Source: Vibrio hannami (GTDB lineage Bacteria > Pseudomonadota > Gammaproteobacteria > Enterobacterales > Vibrionaceae). Taken from it: a stretch of DNA of 64,000 bases. Numbering within the stretch: the stretch's first letter is position 1; each line of letters starts with the position of its first letter. The translations under genes were made by a program, and so were the position numbers. The stretch lies in contig NZ_JARQZP010000006.1 of the NCBI RefSeq assembly GCF_029589055.1, positions 580,461-644,460 on the forward strand. The letters run 5' to 3'. Below, piece by piece: positions 41,850 through 51,802 of the stretch. A model generated the notes under the pieces. That model made no database searches. It was not told the origin of the DNA and saw only the letters and a program-made list of their open reading frames with translations.

Positions 41850-41984
41850 ATGGGATGCTGCAATGACAATCAAAATTGTGTCAGCAAGAAAGCCAGTGGC
41901 AAGAGAGCTTTTTCTCAGAAGATTCCATGGTTTAGATTAATGCTGGCGGGACTTTTGATTCTGGTGCTTGTTAACTGGCGATAA
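41850..41984 (+). CDS. 44-residue cysteine-containing small membrane protein
   Basis: I do not recognise this product. It starts MGCCNDNQNCVSKKASG, with cysteines at 3, 4 and 10, and has a basic middle (KKASGKRAFSQK) and one hydrophobic segment near the C-terminus (LMLAGLLILVLVNW). That predicts a single-pass membrane protein with a Cys-rich N-terminus. The start ATG is 5 bp after a strong AGGGGG Shine-Dalgarno sequence, and the stop codon lies within a strong hairpin. Neighbours are the divergent AI-2E family gene and the convergent hemL. The Cys cluster could bind metal or a thiol; this is speculation. Confidence 0.7.
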   Translation: MGCCNDNQNCVSKKASGKRAFSQKIPWFRLMLAGLLILVLVNWR

Positions 41985-41999
41985 CGCTATCGCCAGTTA
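41972..41999. terminator. perfect 12-bp hairpin between the small protein gene and hemL
   Basis: TAACTGGCGATA and TATCGCCAGTTA pair perfectly around a 4-base loop. The stem includes the last codons and stop of the small protein gene. T runs are weak on both strands, so it may be a bidirectional terminator or stabiliser. Confidence 0.7.
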
Positions 42000-42026
42000 T
42001 TTGTATCTAAATATGTAAGGTTCCTA

Positions 42027-43316
42027 TTACTCCGCCGCAAGTCTCGCAAAACACTTATTCGCAGCTTCAAGTGTCTTCGCGATATGCTCATCAGTATGAG
42101 CCAAAGAGGTAAAGCTAGCTTCAAATGCGGAAGGTGCTAGGTATACGCCTTCTTCAATCATATAGTGGAAGAACTTCTTAAAGCGCTCGATATCACACTG
42201 GCTTACTTCAGCAAATGTGGTCACTTTGTCCTGTTCAGTAAAGAAGAAACCAAACATACCACCAACCTGGCTAACAAGAAGTGGAATACCATGTTTATCA
42301 GCATTTGCTTTGAAGCCTTCTGCTAGCCTTTTGGTAATTTCCGCCAGACGAGCTTCGTTGCCCTCTTTTTTCAGTTCATTCAGACATGCAAATCCAGCAG
42401 CCATAGCAATCGGGTTACCAGATAATGTGCCTGCCTGATATACCGGACCTGTTGGAGCGATGTACTGCATTACATCTTTACGGCCACCGAAAGCACCTAC
42501 TGGCATACCGCCACCAATGACTTTACCTAGAGTGGTCAGATCAGGTTTGATGTTGTAATAAGCCTGAGCACAACCCTGAGCAACACGGAAACCAGTCATT
42601 ACTTCATCAAAAATTAGAAGCGCGCCTTCTTTGTCACAAATCTCGCGCAGCCCTTCAAGGAAGCCATCAACTGGTGGAATACAGTTCATGTTGCCAGCAA
42701 CAGGCTCAACGATAATACATGCGATATCGCCTTTATTTGCATCGAAAAGAGCTTGCACAGATTCCAGATCATTAAATGTTGCTGTTAAAGTGTGTTTCGC
42801 AAAGTCTGCTGGTACACCTGGAGAGCTTGGTTGACCAAGAGTTAGAGCACCTGAGCCAGCTTTAACCAGGAGGCTGTCAGCATGACCATGATAACAACCT
42901 TCAAACTTCAGTAGTTTATCGCGACCAGTAAAACCACGAGCCAGGCGAATTGCACTCATGGTCGCTTCTGTTCCAGAACTTACCATCCTGACTTGTTCCA
43001 TTGATGGTACTAGCTCTGAAACCAGCTCTGCCATCTCGATCTCCATTGCTGTTGGAGCTCCAAAGCTTAGGCCTCGGTGTGCTGCTTCGATAACAGCATC
43101 ACGAATAGCTGGATGGTTATGGCCCAGAATCATCGGTCCCCAGGAACCAACATAGTCGATGTACTCTTTACCATCGGCATCGGTAATCAGTGGGCCATCG
43201 GCTTTCTCGATAAAGATAGGCGAACCGCCAACACCGTTAAATGCCCGTACTGGTGAGTTAACACCACCTGGAATTTTTTCCTGAGCCTTTTGATAAAGTT
43301 CCGCTGATTTGGTCAT
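42027..43316 (-). CDS. hemL: glutamate-1-semialdehyde 2,1-aminomutase HemL
   Basis: HemL makes 5-aminolevulinate from glutamate 1-semialdehyde in the C5 route to heme, using pyridoxal phosphate. The 429-residue class III aminotransferase has the cofactor lysine at 265 in [18 protein letters not shown], the [10 protein letters not shown] segment, and the substrate-gating [15 protein letters not shown] and [10 protein letters not shown] regions. It has full family length and an ATG start, and it is divergent from erpA, as in V. cholerae. No defect. Confidence 0.97.
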   Translation of the reverse strand: MTKSAELYQKAQEKIPGGVNSPVRAFNGVGGSPIFIEKADGPLITDADGKEYIDYVGSWGPMILGHNHPAIRDAVIEAAHRGLSFGAPTAMEIEMAELVSELVPSMEQVRMVSSGTEATMSAIRLARGFTGRDKLLKFEGCYHGHADSLLVKAGSGALTLGQPSSPGVPADFAKHTLTATFNDLESVQALFDANKGDIACIIVEPVAGNMNCIPPVDGFLEGLREICDKEGALLIFDEVMTGFRVAQGCAQAYYNIKPDLTTLGKVIGGGMPVGAFGGRKDVMQYIAPTGPVYQAGTLSGNPIAMAAGFACLNELKKEGNEARLAEITKRLAEGFKANADKHGIPLLVSQVGGMFGFFFTEQDKVTTFAEVSQCDIERFKKFFHYMIEEGVYLAPSAFEASFTSLAHTDEHIAKTLEAANKCFARLAAE

Positions 43317-43571
43317 TAAATCATCCTCGTTATGTTACCTGGACCAAGTAGAGGCATTGTAACCAGTAGTGTTTTTTTTGCATCAGATGCTGTGCGGTTT
43401 TTTTCTCTAAATGTCTAAAAAAGAGAGATAAAACATGTGGGGGCATCTTTGAATTGTTTTGAATACTTGAACGATTCACTCAGGTATTAGATAATCAGGA
43501 CAATATAAAGGCAGACATGTGCGTAAATATAAGAAAGATTCTGTCCGCACTGCAATTTTAGAGAGGCCCTT

Positions 43572-43912
43572 GTGAGCGAATTAAACGTACCAATTACATT
43601 TTCTGATGCTGCTGCATTGAGAGTAAAAACGCTGATTGCAGAAGAAGAAAATCCAGAGCTAAAGCTACGCGTGTATATTACGGGTGGTGGTTGTAGTGGC
43701 TTTCAGTATGGTTTCACCTTCGATGAGAAAGTAAATGATGGTGATACGACAGTAGAGAACAGTGGTGTGACTCTGGTGGTTGATCCAATGAGCCTACAGT
43801 ATCTTGTGGGCGGTGTCGTCGATTTTACGGATGGTTTAGAGGGATCTCGCTTTTTGTGAATAACCCGAATGCAACAACAACATGTGGATGCGGCGCATCT
43901 TTCAGTGTTTGA
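43572..43912 (+). CDS. erpA: iron-sulfur carrier ErpA, frameshifted near the 3' end
   Basis: ErpA is an A-type carrier that delivers iron-sulfur clusters, for example to isoprenoid synthesis enzymes. The frame from GTG 43572 gives 95 residues with the first cluster cysteine in [11 protein letters not shown]. It stops early after EGSRFL because the run at about 43852-43857 has five T residues. With six, translation continues [18 protein letters not shown] to 43912, giving the standard 113-residue protein with the CGC pair. As written, both C-terminal ligands are missing. A GAGAGG sequence precedes the start. Probably a homopolymer error. Confidence 0.92.
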
Positions 43913-43974
43913 TTAATAGTTGAGAAATGTGGCATTTAATACGTCACTAAAAATCCGGATGAGATAAAATTAGA

Positions 43975-44008
43975 GCCTTGCATTACTTGTTGTTATGCAA
44001 GGCTTTTT
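43975..44008 (+). terminator. rho-independent terminator of erpA
   Basis: GCCTTGCAT and ATGCAAGGC form a perfect stem with an 11-base loop and a T run. It overlaps a false upstream start of the next gene (43978), supporting the ATG at 44029. Confidence 0.9.
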
Positions 44009-44028
44009 ATATATACAAGGATTTAGTT

Positions 44029-45129
44029 ATGCCAAGAGTTCGGCCTCTGGCCTTTTTTTCTCATCGTCCCTGGCTTATATCGCTGATTATTATTGTGGCA
44101 CTCTCTACCTGGTTAGGTATGGGAATGTTGAAGGCGCAAGAAGGCCCTGTTGATACTCATAAGAGTGAAACAGTTGACGCACCAATAGCTAAAGTGGTGT
44201 ACGAAACATTTCTTTCTCAGCCCACTGCTAAAAAGGTTGATCTTTATGGCAGAACAGCCCCTGATCGCCAGGCTAATCTTGGTGCAGAGGTTGCAGGAAA
44301 AATTACCAGGCTAATCGTTAAAAAAGGCGACTTTGTCAAAAAGGGGCAGGGCATTGTCCAGATAGATAAAACAAGCCTTGAAACACAGCTTGAAAGGGCT
44401 AAAGCAGCTCTTAAACTGAGAGAGAAAGAGTATAAAGCTGCTCAATCTCTGAAGAGTAGAGGTCTTCAGGGAGAAGTTGCATACACTCAGGCTCAGACCG
44501 CTCTGACAGAGGCAAAAGCTGCAGTCAAAGATGCTCAGACAGCGCTACGAAACTCTCTGGTAAAAGCACCATTTGATGGCATTGTTGACGATATCATTGT
44601 CGACCTTGGTGATTTTATTGGCGTTGGCGATCCGGTTGCAGAATTTATCGACCTCAAAAAGCTGGTTATTGAAGCTGACGTGAGTGAAAGGCATGTTCAG
44701 GCGCTGCAAGTTAACCAGCAAGCAAAAATTCGTCTCATTAATGGTGAGACTGTTCAGGGAACACTTCGGTACATTTCCCGGGTCTCTTCTGCTTCTACTA
44801 ATACTTTTCCAATAGAAATCGAAATCGAGAATATTGAAGGCAAGGTACCTGCTGGTATTAGTGCTGAAGTAGAACTTGAACTAGAAAGCACCACGGCAAT
44901 TAAGGTAACACCAGCAATGCTAGCATTAGATGAAGCTGGCAACCTTGGGGTTAAAACACTTGAAGATAATATTGTCCGTTTTGTGCCGATTAAACTGGTG
45001 AAAGCAGAACAAGATGGCGTCTGGCTATCCGGTTTCAAAGACTCAGTGGATATTATTACGGTTGGACAAGGTTTTGTGCGTGATGGTGATACAGTTGTGG
45101 CGTTGAAACGCGACTCAGAAGCGCAATAA
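44029..45129 (+). CDS. RND efflux periplasmic adaptor (VexL-like)
   Basis: This is the membrane fusion protein of a resistance-nodulation-division pump. Starting from ATG 44029 (AAGG upstream) it has 366 residues: a membrane anchor (about 17-37), a barrel-sandwich (lipoyl) domain with GAEVAGKITRLIVKKGDFV, a helical hairpin (about 115-170), then the second lipoyl half NSLVKAPFDGIVDDI and beta-barrel and membrane-proximal domains. It lies 13 bp upstream of the pump gene, and no outer-membrane partner is encoded nearby, so TolC is the probable channel. The pair next to erpA and hemL recalls VexLM of V. cholerae (from memory). Confidence 0.88.
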   Translation: MPRVRPLAFFSHRPWLISLIIIVALSTWLGMGMLKAQEGPVDTHKSETVDAPIAKVVYETFLSQPTAKKVDLYGRTAPDRQANLGAEVAGKITRLIVKKGDFVKKGQGIVQIDKTSLETQLERAKAALKLREKEYKAAQSLKSRGLQGEVAYTQAQTALTEAKAAVKDAQTALRNSLVKAPFDGIVDDIIVDLGDFIGVGDPVAEFIDLKKLVIEADVSERHVQALQVNQQAKIRLINGETVQGTLRYISRVSSASTNTFPIEIEIENIEGKVPAGISAEVELELESTTAIKVTPAMLALDEAGNLGVKTLEDNIVRFVPIKLVKAEQDGVWLSGFKDSVDIITVGQGFVRDGDTVVALKRDSEAQ

Positions 45130-45142
45130 TTGGGAGGCAGAT

Positions 45143-48100
45143 ATGTTTGCAATTATTGATGCGGCGCTCTCTCGTTCAAGAACCATGATGACGCTGCTGG
45201 TGCTAATCTTGGTTGCCGGAGCTTTGACATATGTCGCTATCCCTAAAGAGTCCAGCCCGGATATTACTATTCCTGTAATCTATGTCAGCGTCGGTCATGA
45301 GGGAATTTCGCCCGGAGATGCAGAGCGTTTATTGGCTCGCCCGATTGAACAAGAGTTACGTTCAATTGAAGGTGTGAAAGAGATGACGGCAACGGCTGCG
45401 GAAGGCCATGCTTCAGTCACACTTGAGTTTAATGTTGGTGTGGATCTCGACAAGGCGATGGCCGATGTGCGGGATGCCGTCGATCAGGCAAAGCCTAAGC
45501 TTCCTGCCGATAGTGATGAGCCCGCGGTACACGAAGTAACATTAGCATCCTTCCAGCCAGTCCTCTCTGTCGTGCTTTATGGTACGGTTCCTGAGAGGAC
45601 TATTGTACAGGTTGCCAGAGAACTAAGAGATAAGCTTGAAAGCTATAAACAGGTTCTTGAAGTTGATATTGCTGGTGATCGGGAAGACATCGTAGAAATT
45701 CTTGTCGATCCTCTTCTTATGGAGAGCTACAACCTAGATCAGGGCGATATATATAACCTGATCTCGCTTAACAATCGTGTGGTAGCTGCCGGGTTTGTTG
45801 ATACAGGGTATGGACGTTTTTCAGTAAAAGTCCCATCTGTTTTTGAGTCTCTTAAAGATGTGCTTGAAATGCCAATTAAGGTAGATGGCAAGCAGGTTAT
45901 CACCTTTGGAGATATAGCCACAGTAAGACGTTCATTCAGAGATCCTGAGAGTTACGCCAGGCTCGATGGTGAATCAGCTGTAGTGCTTGACGTTAAAAAA
46001 CGCGCTGGTGAAAACATCATTGAAACGGTAGATCTCGTCAGAGCGGTAATGGCAGAAGCTCAGAAAACAGAAGAGTGGCCAAATAACCTGATGGTGAAAT
46101 ACACCTGGGATGAATCCGAAGACGTAAAAATGATGCTGAATGATCTTCAGAACAATATTCTGTCAGCGATCATTCTGGTTGTGATTGTCATTATCGCTAT
46201 ATTGGGGGTAAGAACCGCGCTTCTTGTCGGTATTTCTATTCCAGGATCATTTCTTACGGGCTTGCTCGTACTCTCTGTGTTTGGATTGACCGTTAACATC
46301 ATCGTTCTGTTTGCCCTAATCATGGCGGTAGGCATGCTGGTCGATGGTGCAATAGTTGTCACAGAGTTTGCCGACAGGCGGATGCATGAAGGGATGGGAC
46401 GTCGACAGGCGTATCAGGACGCAGCCAAACGAATGGCATGGCCAATAACTGCTTCAACGGCTACTACGTTGGCTGCTTTTGCTCCACTCCTATTCTGGCC
46501 AGATGTTACTGGCGAGTTTATGAAATATCTGCCAATGACTTTGATCGCGACTCTGAGTGCATCTCTTCTTATGGCTTTGATATTTGTCCCTGTTCTGGGG
46601 AGCTTGATCGGTAAAGAGCAATATATAAAACCAGAATACAGAGCTGAGATGGTCGCTCTCCAGAATGGTGATTTTTCAAAAGCTTCAGGTATAACTAAGC
46701 TTTATTTCTCCACACTTTCTTTTGCGATAAAACATCCACTGAAGATTTTCATTGCAGCAGTATTGCTGTCAGTAGGTGTTGGCTTTGCTTATGTAAAAGC
46801 TGGATTGGGTATGGAGTTTTTCCCTGAAGTTGATCCGCCATCTTTTACTATTAAGGTTCGTTCGTATGGGGATCTTTCGATTAATGAGAAAGATAACATC
46901 ATGCGTGATATTGAATCCGTTGTGCTTGGTGGTGATGAGTTTGAAAGTGTCTATACCAGAACAGGTGGCGATGACACAATCGGTCAAATACAGGTAACCC
47001 CTGTGGACTGGCAGTATCGCCGTTCTGTGAAAGAGATAATCGAAGAACTTCAAGGCAAGTTAGACGGATTTGCTGGTGTTGAAATTGAGTTTAAAAAGCC
47101 AGAAGCGGGTCCTCCGATAGATCATGACATGATTATCGAGTTGTCATCCAGAGATGCAAGCAAGCTTGACGATGCCGCTAAGTATGTTCGGCATTGGGCT
47201 GATAGTTATCCAGCCTTTACCAACCTTAGTGATAACTCCAGCAAGCCAGGTATTGATTGGCAAATAGATATTAAGCGTGATGATGCTGGACGGTTTGGAG
47301 CAGATGCAACATTGGTTGGTAACACGGTGCAATTCGTTACCAATGGATTAAAAATTGGAGACTACCTGCCTGATGATGCGTCCGAAGAGGTCGATATATT
47401 GGTTCGATTCCCAGAGGAACAGAGGGATATTGGTCGCTTCGATGAGCTACGAGTGAAAACAGCTGCAGGCCTTGTACCTATTACTAACTTCGCTAGCATT
47501 AAACCAGAGCCGAAGCAGGATACCATCCATCGGATTGATGGGAAGCGCGTCATTCAAGTTATGGCTGATATGAAGGAAGGCTACAACCTGGCACTGGAAC
47601 TACCTAAAGTAGAAGCGGAGCTCAAGGCTCTTGGATTGGATGGAATAGAGTTTACTCTAAGAGGAAAAAACGAGGATCAGGAGAAATCTTCAGCTTTCCT
47701 CGGTAACGCATTCCTGGTTGCTCTGGCAGTGATGGGGCTAATTCTGATTACTCAGTTCAATAGCTTCTACCAGGCATTCCTGATCTTAAGTGCAGTGCTA
47801 TTCTCTACGGTCGGTGTATTTGCTGGTCTGCTTATTTTCCAGAAGCCTTTTGGTATTGTTATGTCTGGTATTGGTGTTATTTCTCTGGCCGGTATTGTCG
47901 TAAACAACAATATTGTTTTGATTGATACCTTTAACCAGCTTGTTCAACGTGGGATGAGTAAGGAAGAGGCAATTCTAAGAACTGGGGTTCAGCGTTTGCG
48001 TCCGGTTCTGTTAACCACAGTGACCACAATTCTTGGTTTGTTGCCAATGGTGCTGGAGATGAATATCGATCTGATGAACCAGAAGATAGAATTTGGAGCA

Positions 48101-48250
48101 CCTAGTACTCAATGGTGGTCACAGTTGGCAACCGCAGTAGCTGGTGGATTGGCTTTTGCTACCATGTTAACCCTGGTTCTGACTCCTTGCCTGCTGATGT
48201 TAGGGAGAAAGAGCAAAGCGCCGGAGTTAGTGGAAGAAACGAGTAGTTAA
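45143..48250 (+). CDS. RND family efflux transporter (VexM-like)
   Basis: This is the inner-membrane pump subunit, 1035 residues, with 12 predicted membrane segments and two large periplasmic loops. Family signs include the proton-relay aspartate in GMLVDGAIVVTEFADRRM (membrane segment 4), IPKESSPDITIPVI near the N-terminus, and the second-half FQKPFGIVMSGIGVISLAGI with NNNIVLIDTFNQL. It has the HAE1-like architecture. The substrate spectrum is not visible from sequence. AGGAGGGCA-like GGGAGGCAG precedes the start. It is followed by a repeat hairpin that may end transcription. Confidence 0.9.
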   Translation: MFAIIDAALSRSRTMMTLLVLILVAGALTYVAIPKESSPDITIPVIYVSVGHEGISPGDAERLLARPIEQELRSIEGVKEMTATAAEGHASVTLEFNVGVDLDKAMADVRDAVDQAKPKLPADSDEPAVHEVTLASFQPVLSVVLYGTVPERTIVQVARELRDKLESYKQVLEVDIAGDREDIVEILVDPLLMESYNLDQGDIYNLISLNNRVVAAGFVDTGYGRFSVKVPSVFESLKDVLEMPIKVDGKQVITFGDIATVRRSFRDPESYARLDGESAVVLDVKKRAGENIIETVDLVRAVMAEAQKTEEWPNNLMVKYTWDESEDVKMMLNDLQNNILSAIILVVIVIIAILGVRTALLVGISIPGSFLTGLLVLSVFGLTVNIIVLFALIMAVGMLVDGAIVVTEFADRRMHEGMGRRQAYQDAAKRMAWPITASTATTLAAFAPLLFWPDVTGEFMKYLPMTLIATLSASLLMALIFVPVLGSLIGKEQYIKPEYRAEMVALQNGDFSKASGITKLYFSTLSFAIKHPLKIFIAAVLLSVGVGFAYVKAGLGMEFFPEVDPPSFTIKVRSYGDLSINEKDNIMRDIESVVLGGDEFESVYTRTGGDDTIGQIQVTPVDWQYRRSVKEIIEELQGKLDGFAGVEIEFKKPEAGPPIDHDMIIELSSRDASKLDDAAKYVRHWADSYPAFTNLSDNSSKPGIDWQIDIKRDDAGRFGADATLVGNTVQFVTNGLKIGDYLPDDASEEVDILVRFPEEQRDIGRFDELRVKTAAGLVPITNFASIKPEPKQDTIHRIDGKRVIQVMADMKEGYNLALELPKVEAELKALGLDGIEFTLRGKNEDQEKSSAFLGNAFLVALAVMGLILITQFNSFYQAFLILSAVLFSTVGVFAGLLIFQKPFGIVMSGIGVISLAGIVVNNNIVLIDTFNQLVQRGMSKEEAILRTGVQRLRPVLLTTVTTILGLLPMVLEMNIDLMNQKIEFGAPSTQWWSQLATAVAGGLAFATMLTLVLTPCLLMLGRKSKAPELVEETSS

Positions 48251-48260
48251 ACGAAGATTT

Positions 48261-48286
48261 GATTCCCACGGTGTCTCGTGGGAATC
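48261..48286. repeat. REP-like hairpin, module A type
   Basis: GATTCCCACG and CGTGGGAATC form a 10-bp stem with a 6-base loop, in the gap between the convergent pump and M23 peptidase genes. It is a divergent member of module A and may serve as a bidirectional terminator. Confidence 0.75.
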
Positions 48287-48299
48287 AATACTGTCAAGG

Positions 48300-49322
48300 C
48301 TATTGAGCTTTAGACTCTTCTTCAAGCCCGGTTGAGCTAGCGGTGCTTATTGAGGTATCGACATACGGATTGTTAGTCAGATTAACCTGTAGACGAACCA
48401 CGTTATCAATAACATTTACCAGACTAGCCCACTTTACTTTCTTTTCTTTTTCAAACACTTTTTCGAAATTTTCAGGTGTCCAGTCCATCAATGTTTTTGG
48501 ATTCAGGTAGCGACCCAGAAAGCGAATTTCATAATGAAGATGAGCTCCGGTTGAATTACCTGAATTGCCACATGTAGCTATTTCATCGCCTTTTGTTACA
48601 AACTGTCCTTGTTTTGCTTTGAAGCCATGAAGGTGAGCGTAAGAGGTTGAGAAACCAAATGAGTGCCTGACAATCAAGAAGTTGCCAAAACCTTTTTTAC
48701 TTGGTCGAACGGTTTCAATCACTCCGTCTGCCGGTGCATAAATTGGCTCACCCTTCTTGCAGGTTAAATCGATACCTGTATGGAAGTGGCGTTTATTAGT
48801 AATCGGGTTCAGTCTGCGACCAAACGATGAAGATACTCTGTTGTAGGAAAGTGGAGCATCATTCGGAATTAGCCGAAACATAGTTGCACGAACAGCAGAG
48901 TTAATAGCCGCAGCATCAACCCGTTCTTCCAGCTGTTTCTCTTCCGTACTAACCGAACTATGTTCTGGATTCATATCGGATATGCCTAATACCTTTTCAA
49001 CATCATAAACGCGTTTATTAAGCACAAGAAGTTGGCTATCTCTTGCTTCTAATTCTCTGTTTAGATGCAGCTTGTCGGTAGATAACTGTTCAATGTTGGA
49101 GTTGAGTTGAACTATTGAGTTTTCTTTATCGCCTAACTCGGCCATCAAATGGGAAAACGTTTCTTGCGACTGAGTTTGCTGAGCCTGATTCTGATAAACG
49201 AAGTAGCCTGCGACTAATGGCGACACTACCAATGTAGTGAGTGTCGCTAATACTGTTTTTCGGCCAACAAAAAAGTGCTTATCCCCCTCGGAAGAAGGAA
49301 TTGTAATTGTAATTTTGGACAT
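48300..49322 (-). CDS. M23 family metalloendopeptidase
   Basis: M23 (LytM-type) zinc peptidases cut peptidoglycan cross-links. The 340-residue protein has one N-terminal membrane anchor (about 22-44), a coiled coil (about 48-112) and a catalytic domain. All zinc and catalytic residues appear intact: HTGID (HxxxD), SYAHLHG and HLHYEIRF (HxH). It therefore should be an active, membrane-tethered periplasmic enzyme. The start is 7 bp after the PilZ gene stop on the same strand, suggesting an operon. The exact subfamily (TagE or Shy-like) is uncertain. Confidence 0.9.
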   Translation of the reverse strand: MSKITITIPSSEGDKHFFVGRKTVLATLTTLVVSPLVAGYFVYQNQAQQTQSQETFSHLMAELGDKENSIVQLNSNIEQLSTDKLHLNRELEARDSQLLVLNKRVYDVEKVLGISDMNPEHSSVSTEEKQLEERVDAAAINSAVRATMFRLIPNDAPLSYNRVSSSFGRRLNPITNKRHFHTGIDLTCKKGEPIYAPADGVIETVRPSKKGFGNFLIVRHSFGFSTSYAHLHGFKAKQGQFVTKGDEIATCGNSGNSTGAHLHYEIRFLGRYLNPKTLMDWTPENFEKVFEKEKKVKWASLVNVIDNVVRLQVNLTNNPYVDTSISTASSTGLEEESKAQ

Positions 49323-49329
49323 ATATAGC

Positions 49330-49697
49330 TTAAGAGTTTATTTCTAGATCCGACAGTTGCTCAATTTCTCTATGTAACAACTGTTCATCACCAACGTTTA
49401 ATTCTACCAAACGTTTTAAGTGGCTGATGCTGTCGATATCAATATGCTGGATTTTTACACGCAATAATGAGTCCGTGGATTCCACTATCTCGGCCTGAAG
49501 CGAAATAATGATGTCACTTTCCGGAATATGGAAAAAACATCGGTAGGACGGTTAATGTCTAATGTTTCGCTTGGAGAAGAGAGTAGCAAGCCGTGCAACG
49601 ACAGATCCTTAATCGTACATGTGGCTTTCACTGAACCTTGATGCAGTTCTGCCGGAGCTTGATAAAGGATTCGCGAAAATCTACGTCGTTCACTCAT
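49330..49697 (-). CDS. PilZ domain protein (PlzA-like), frameshifted
   Basis: PilZ proteins bind cyclic di-GMP. The frame from 49697 encodes MSERRRFSRILYQAPAEL with the RxxxR motif, then IKDLSLHGLL with the DxSxxG motif, so the ligand-binding residues are present. It runs out of frame at the T6 run 49535-49540 and stops at residue 70. With seven T residues it continues as FFHIPESDIIISLQAEIV through to LSDLEINS at 49330, a 122-residue protein. The position before ettA and slt corresponds to plzA of V. cholerae (from memory). The stop lies 7 bp before the M23 peptidase start. Confidence 0.85.
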
Positions 49698-49821
49698 GTT
49701 TCCTCACTTACAGTTTCGTTGATAGCCTAAAGCTAGATTTACATCAGTTTAAGTATAAACAGAAGGTTATCTTGAGGCTCGGTCACCGAAATTGCAGGAA
49801 TGCTCTCACTTCGGGAATAAT

Positions 49822-49844
49822 AGAGCCGCTGAACTTAGCGGCTC
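49822..49844. terminator. hairpin terminator after ettA
   Basis: AGAGCCGCT and AGCGGCTCT form a perfect 9-bp stem with a 5-base loop, 20 bp after the ettA stop on the reverse strand. The T run is short. Confidence 0.75.
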
Positions 49845-49863
49845 TTAACATTCGCAAAAGGCT

Positions 49864-51530
49864 TTACTTAGCGATTCGCTTGTACTTGATACGATGAGGC
49901 TCTGCAGCCTGAGCGCCAAGAGTCTGTTTTAACCACTCTGTATACTCAGTATAGTTGCCTTCGTAGAAGTTCACCTGACCTTCGTCGCGGTAATCAAGAA
50001 TATGAGTTGCGATACGGTCCAGGAACCAACGGTCGTGCGAGATAACCATTGCACAGCCAGGGAACTCAAGAAGCGCTTCTTCAAGTGCACGAAGTGTTTC
50101 TACGTCCAGGTCGTTGGTTGGTTCATCGAGTAACAGTACGTTACCGCCAGCTTTAAGAAGCTTAGCAAGGTGTACACGGTTACGCTCACCACCAGAAAGC
50201 TCACCGATGATCTTCTGTTGATCAACGCCTTTAAAGTTAAAGCGTGAACAATATGCGCGAGCAGGGATTTCGAAGTTGTTGATCTTGATGATATCAGCGC
50301 CTTCAGAGATCTCCTGGAATACAGTTTTACTGTCATCCATGCTGTCACGGAACTGATCAACAGAAGCTAGCTGAACAGTATCGCCCAGATCAATAGTACC
50401 TGAGTCTGGTTGCTCTGTGCCGCTTAGCATCTTGAATAGTGTTGATTTACCTGCACCGTTAGCACCGATAATACCAACGATCGCACCCTTAGGCATGGTG
50501 AACGATAGATCATCGATAAGAACGCGGTCACCAAACGATTTAGTCAGGTTATTTACTTCAATAACCTTGTCACCTAGACGCTCACCTGGCGGGATGAACA
50601 GTTCATTGGTTTCGTTACGCTTCTGGTGATCGGAGTTGTTAAGCTCTTCAAAGCGAGCCATACGAGCTTTTGATTTCGCCTGACGACCTTTTGGATTCTG
50701 GCGAACCCACTCAAGTTCTTTCTCGATAGTCTTCTGGCGAGCTTTCTCTTGAGCAGCTTCCTGCTTAAGACGAGCATCTTTCTGCTCAAGCCATGAAGTA
50801 TAGTTACCTTCCCATGGGATACCTTCACCACGGTCCAGTTCCAGAATCCAGCCTGCAGCGTTATCCAGGAAGTAACGGTCGTGGGTAATCGCCACAACAG
50901 TACCTGTGTAATCGACAAGGAAGCGTTCCAGCCAGGCTACAGATTCTGCATCCAGGTGGTTGGTTGGTTCGTCGAGAAGTAGCATATCTGGTTTTTCCAG
51001 AAGAAGACGACAGATAGCAACACGACGACGCTCACCACCAGAAAGGTGTTCAATCTTCTGATCCCACTCAGGAAGGCGAAGTGCGTCAGCAGCACGCTCT
51101 AGGGAGTTTTCCAGATTGTGACCATCTTTTGCCTGAATCAGAGCTTCCAGTTCACCTTGTTCTTTAGCAAGCGCATCGAAGTCTGCATCTTCTTCGGCAT
51201 AAGCTGCGTATACCGCATCCAGTCGCTTAAGTGCGTCAGCAACATCTGCAACAGCTTCTTCAACAACTTCACGAACTGTTTTAGATTCATCAAGCTGTGG
51301 TTCCTGTGGAAGGTAACCAACATTCAGACCTGGTTGTGGGCGTGCTTCACCATCGATATCGGTATCAATACCAGCCATGATACGAAGAAGTGTAGATTTA
51401 CCTGCACCGTTCAGACCTAAAACACCAATTTTGGCGCCAGGGAAAAGCTTAGAGAGATGTCCTTAAGAATTTGACGCTTTGGTGGCACGATTTTGCTCAC
51501 CCGCGACATGGTATAGACGTATTCAGCCAT
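49864..51530 (-). CDS. ettA: energy-dependent translational throttle EttA, frameshifted near the 5' end
   Basis: EttA is an ABC-F protein that binds the ribosomal E site and gates the first peptide bond according to ATP/ADP ratio. The natural start, ATG 51530 (MAEYVYTMSRVSKIVPPKRQ), runs 29 codons to LSF and breaks at the T4 run near 51449-51452. One extra T restores FPGAKIGVLGLNGAGKST and the whole downstream frame, giving 555 residues, exactly the E. coli length. Both ABC domains are present (LSGGERRRVAICRLL and LSGGERNRVHLAKLL), with the linker arm between. Neighbour slt and trpR match the E. coli order. Confidence 0.94.
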
Positions 51531-51802
51531 TGCCGATCGTTCCTGTATTCAGAAAAGGGAAAGCTGCATTTTATATAACTGGCACTTTAACCACAAGTTG
51601 CACTCATATACTCATCACATCATGAGACAGGTATGCAAATTAATCGCATTTTAACTTGAAAATTTATGCAGAATATTTCTAACATTAGTTTTACATACAG
51701 CAATATCTTATAGGCTATATAGTGTAGCGTGTTTATTGAAGTAATCGATTGCGTAAAGATGTGGCTCAGGTTACACAAAATTAAAATTTGGAAACAATAC
51801 AA

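Noticed and set aside
43845..43912. Programmed frameshifting or transcriptional slippage in erpA, plzA, ettA and chiS
   Set aside because: Runs of four to six bases are too short for efficient slippage, and four unrelated genes with the same one-base undercall fit sequencing error better.
43978..44028. Upstream start of the RND adaptor gene
   Set aside because: It would place the N-terminus inside the erpA terminator stem and has no ribosome binding site; ATG 44029 has AAGG.
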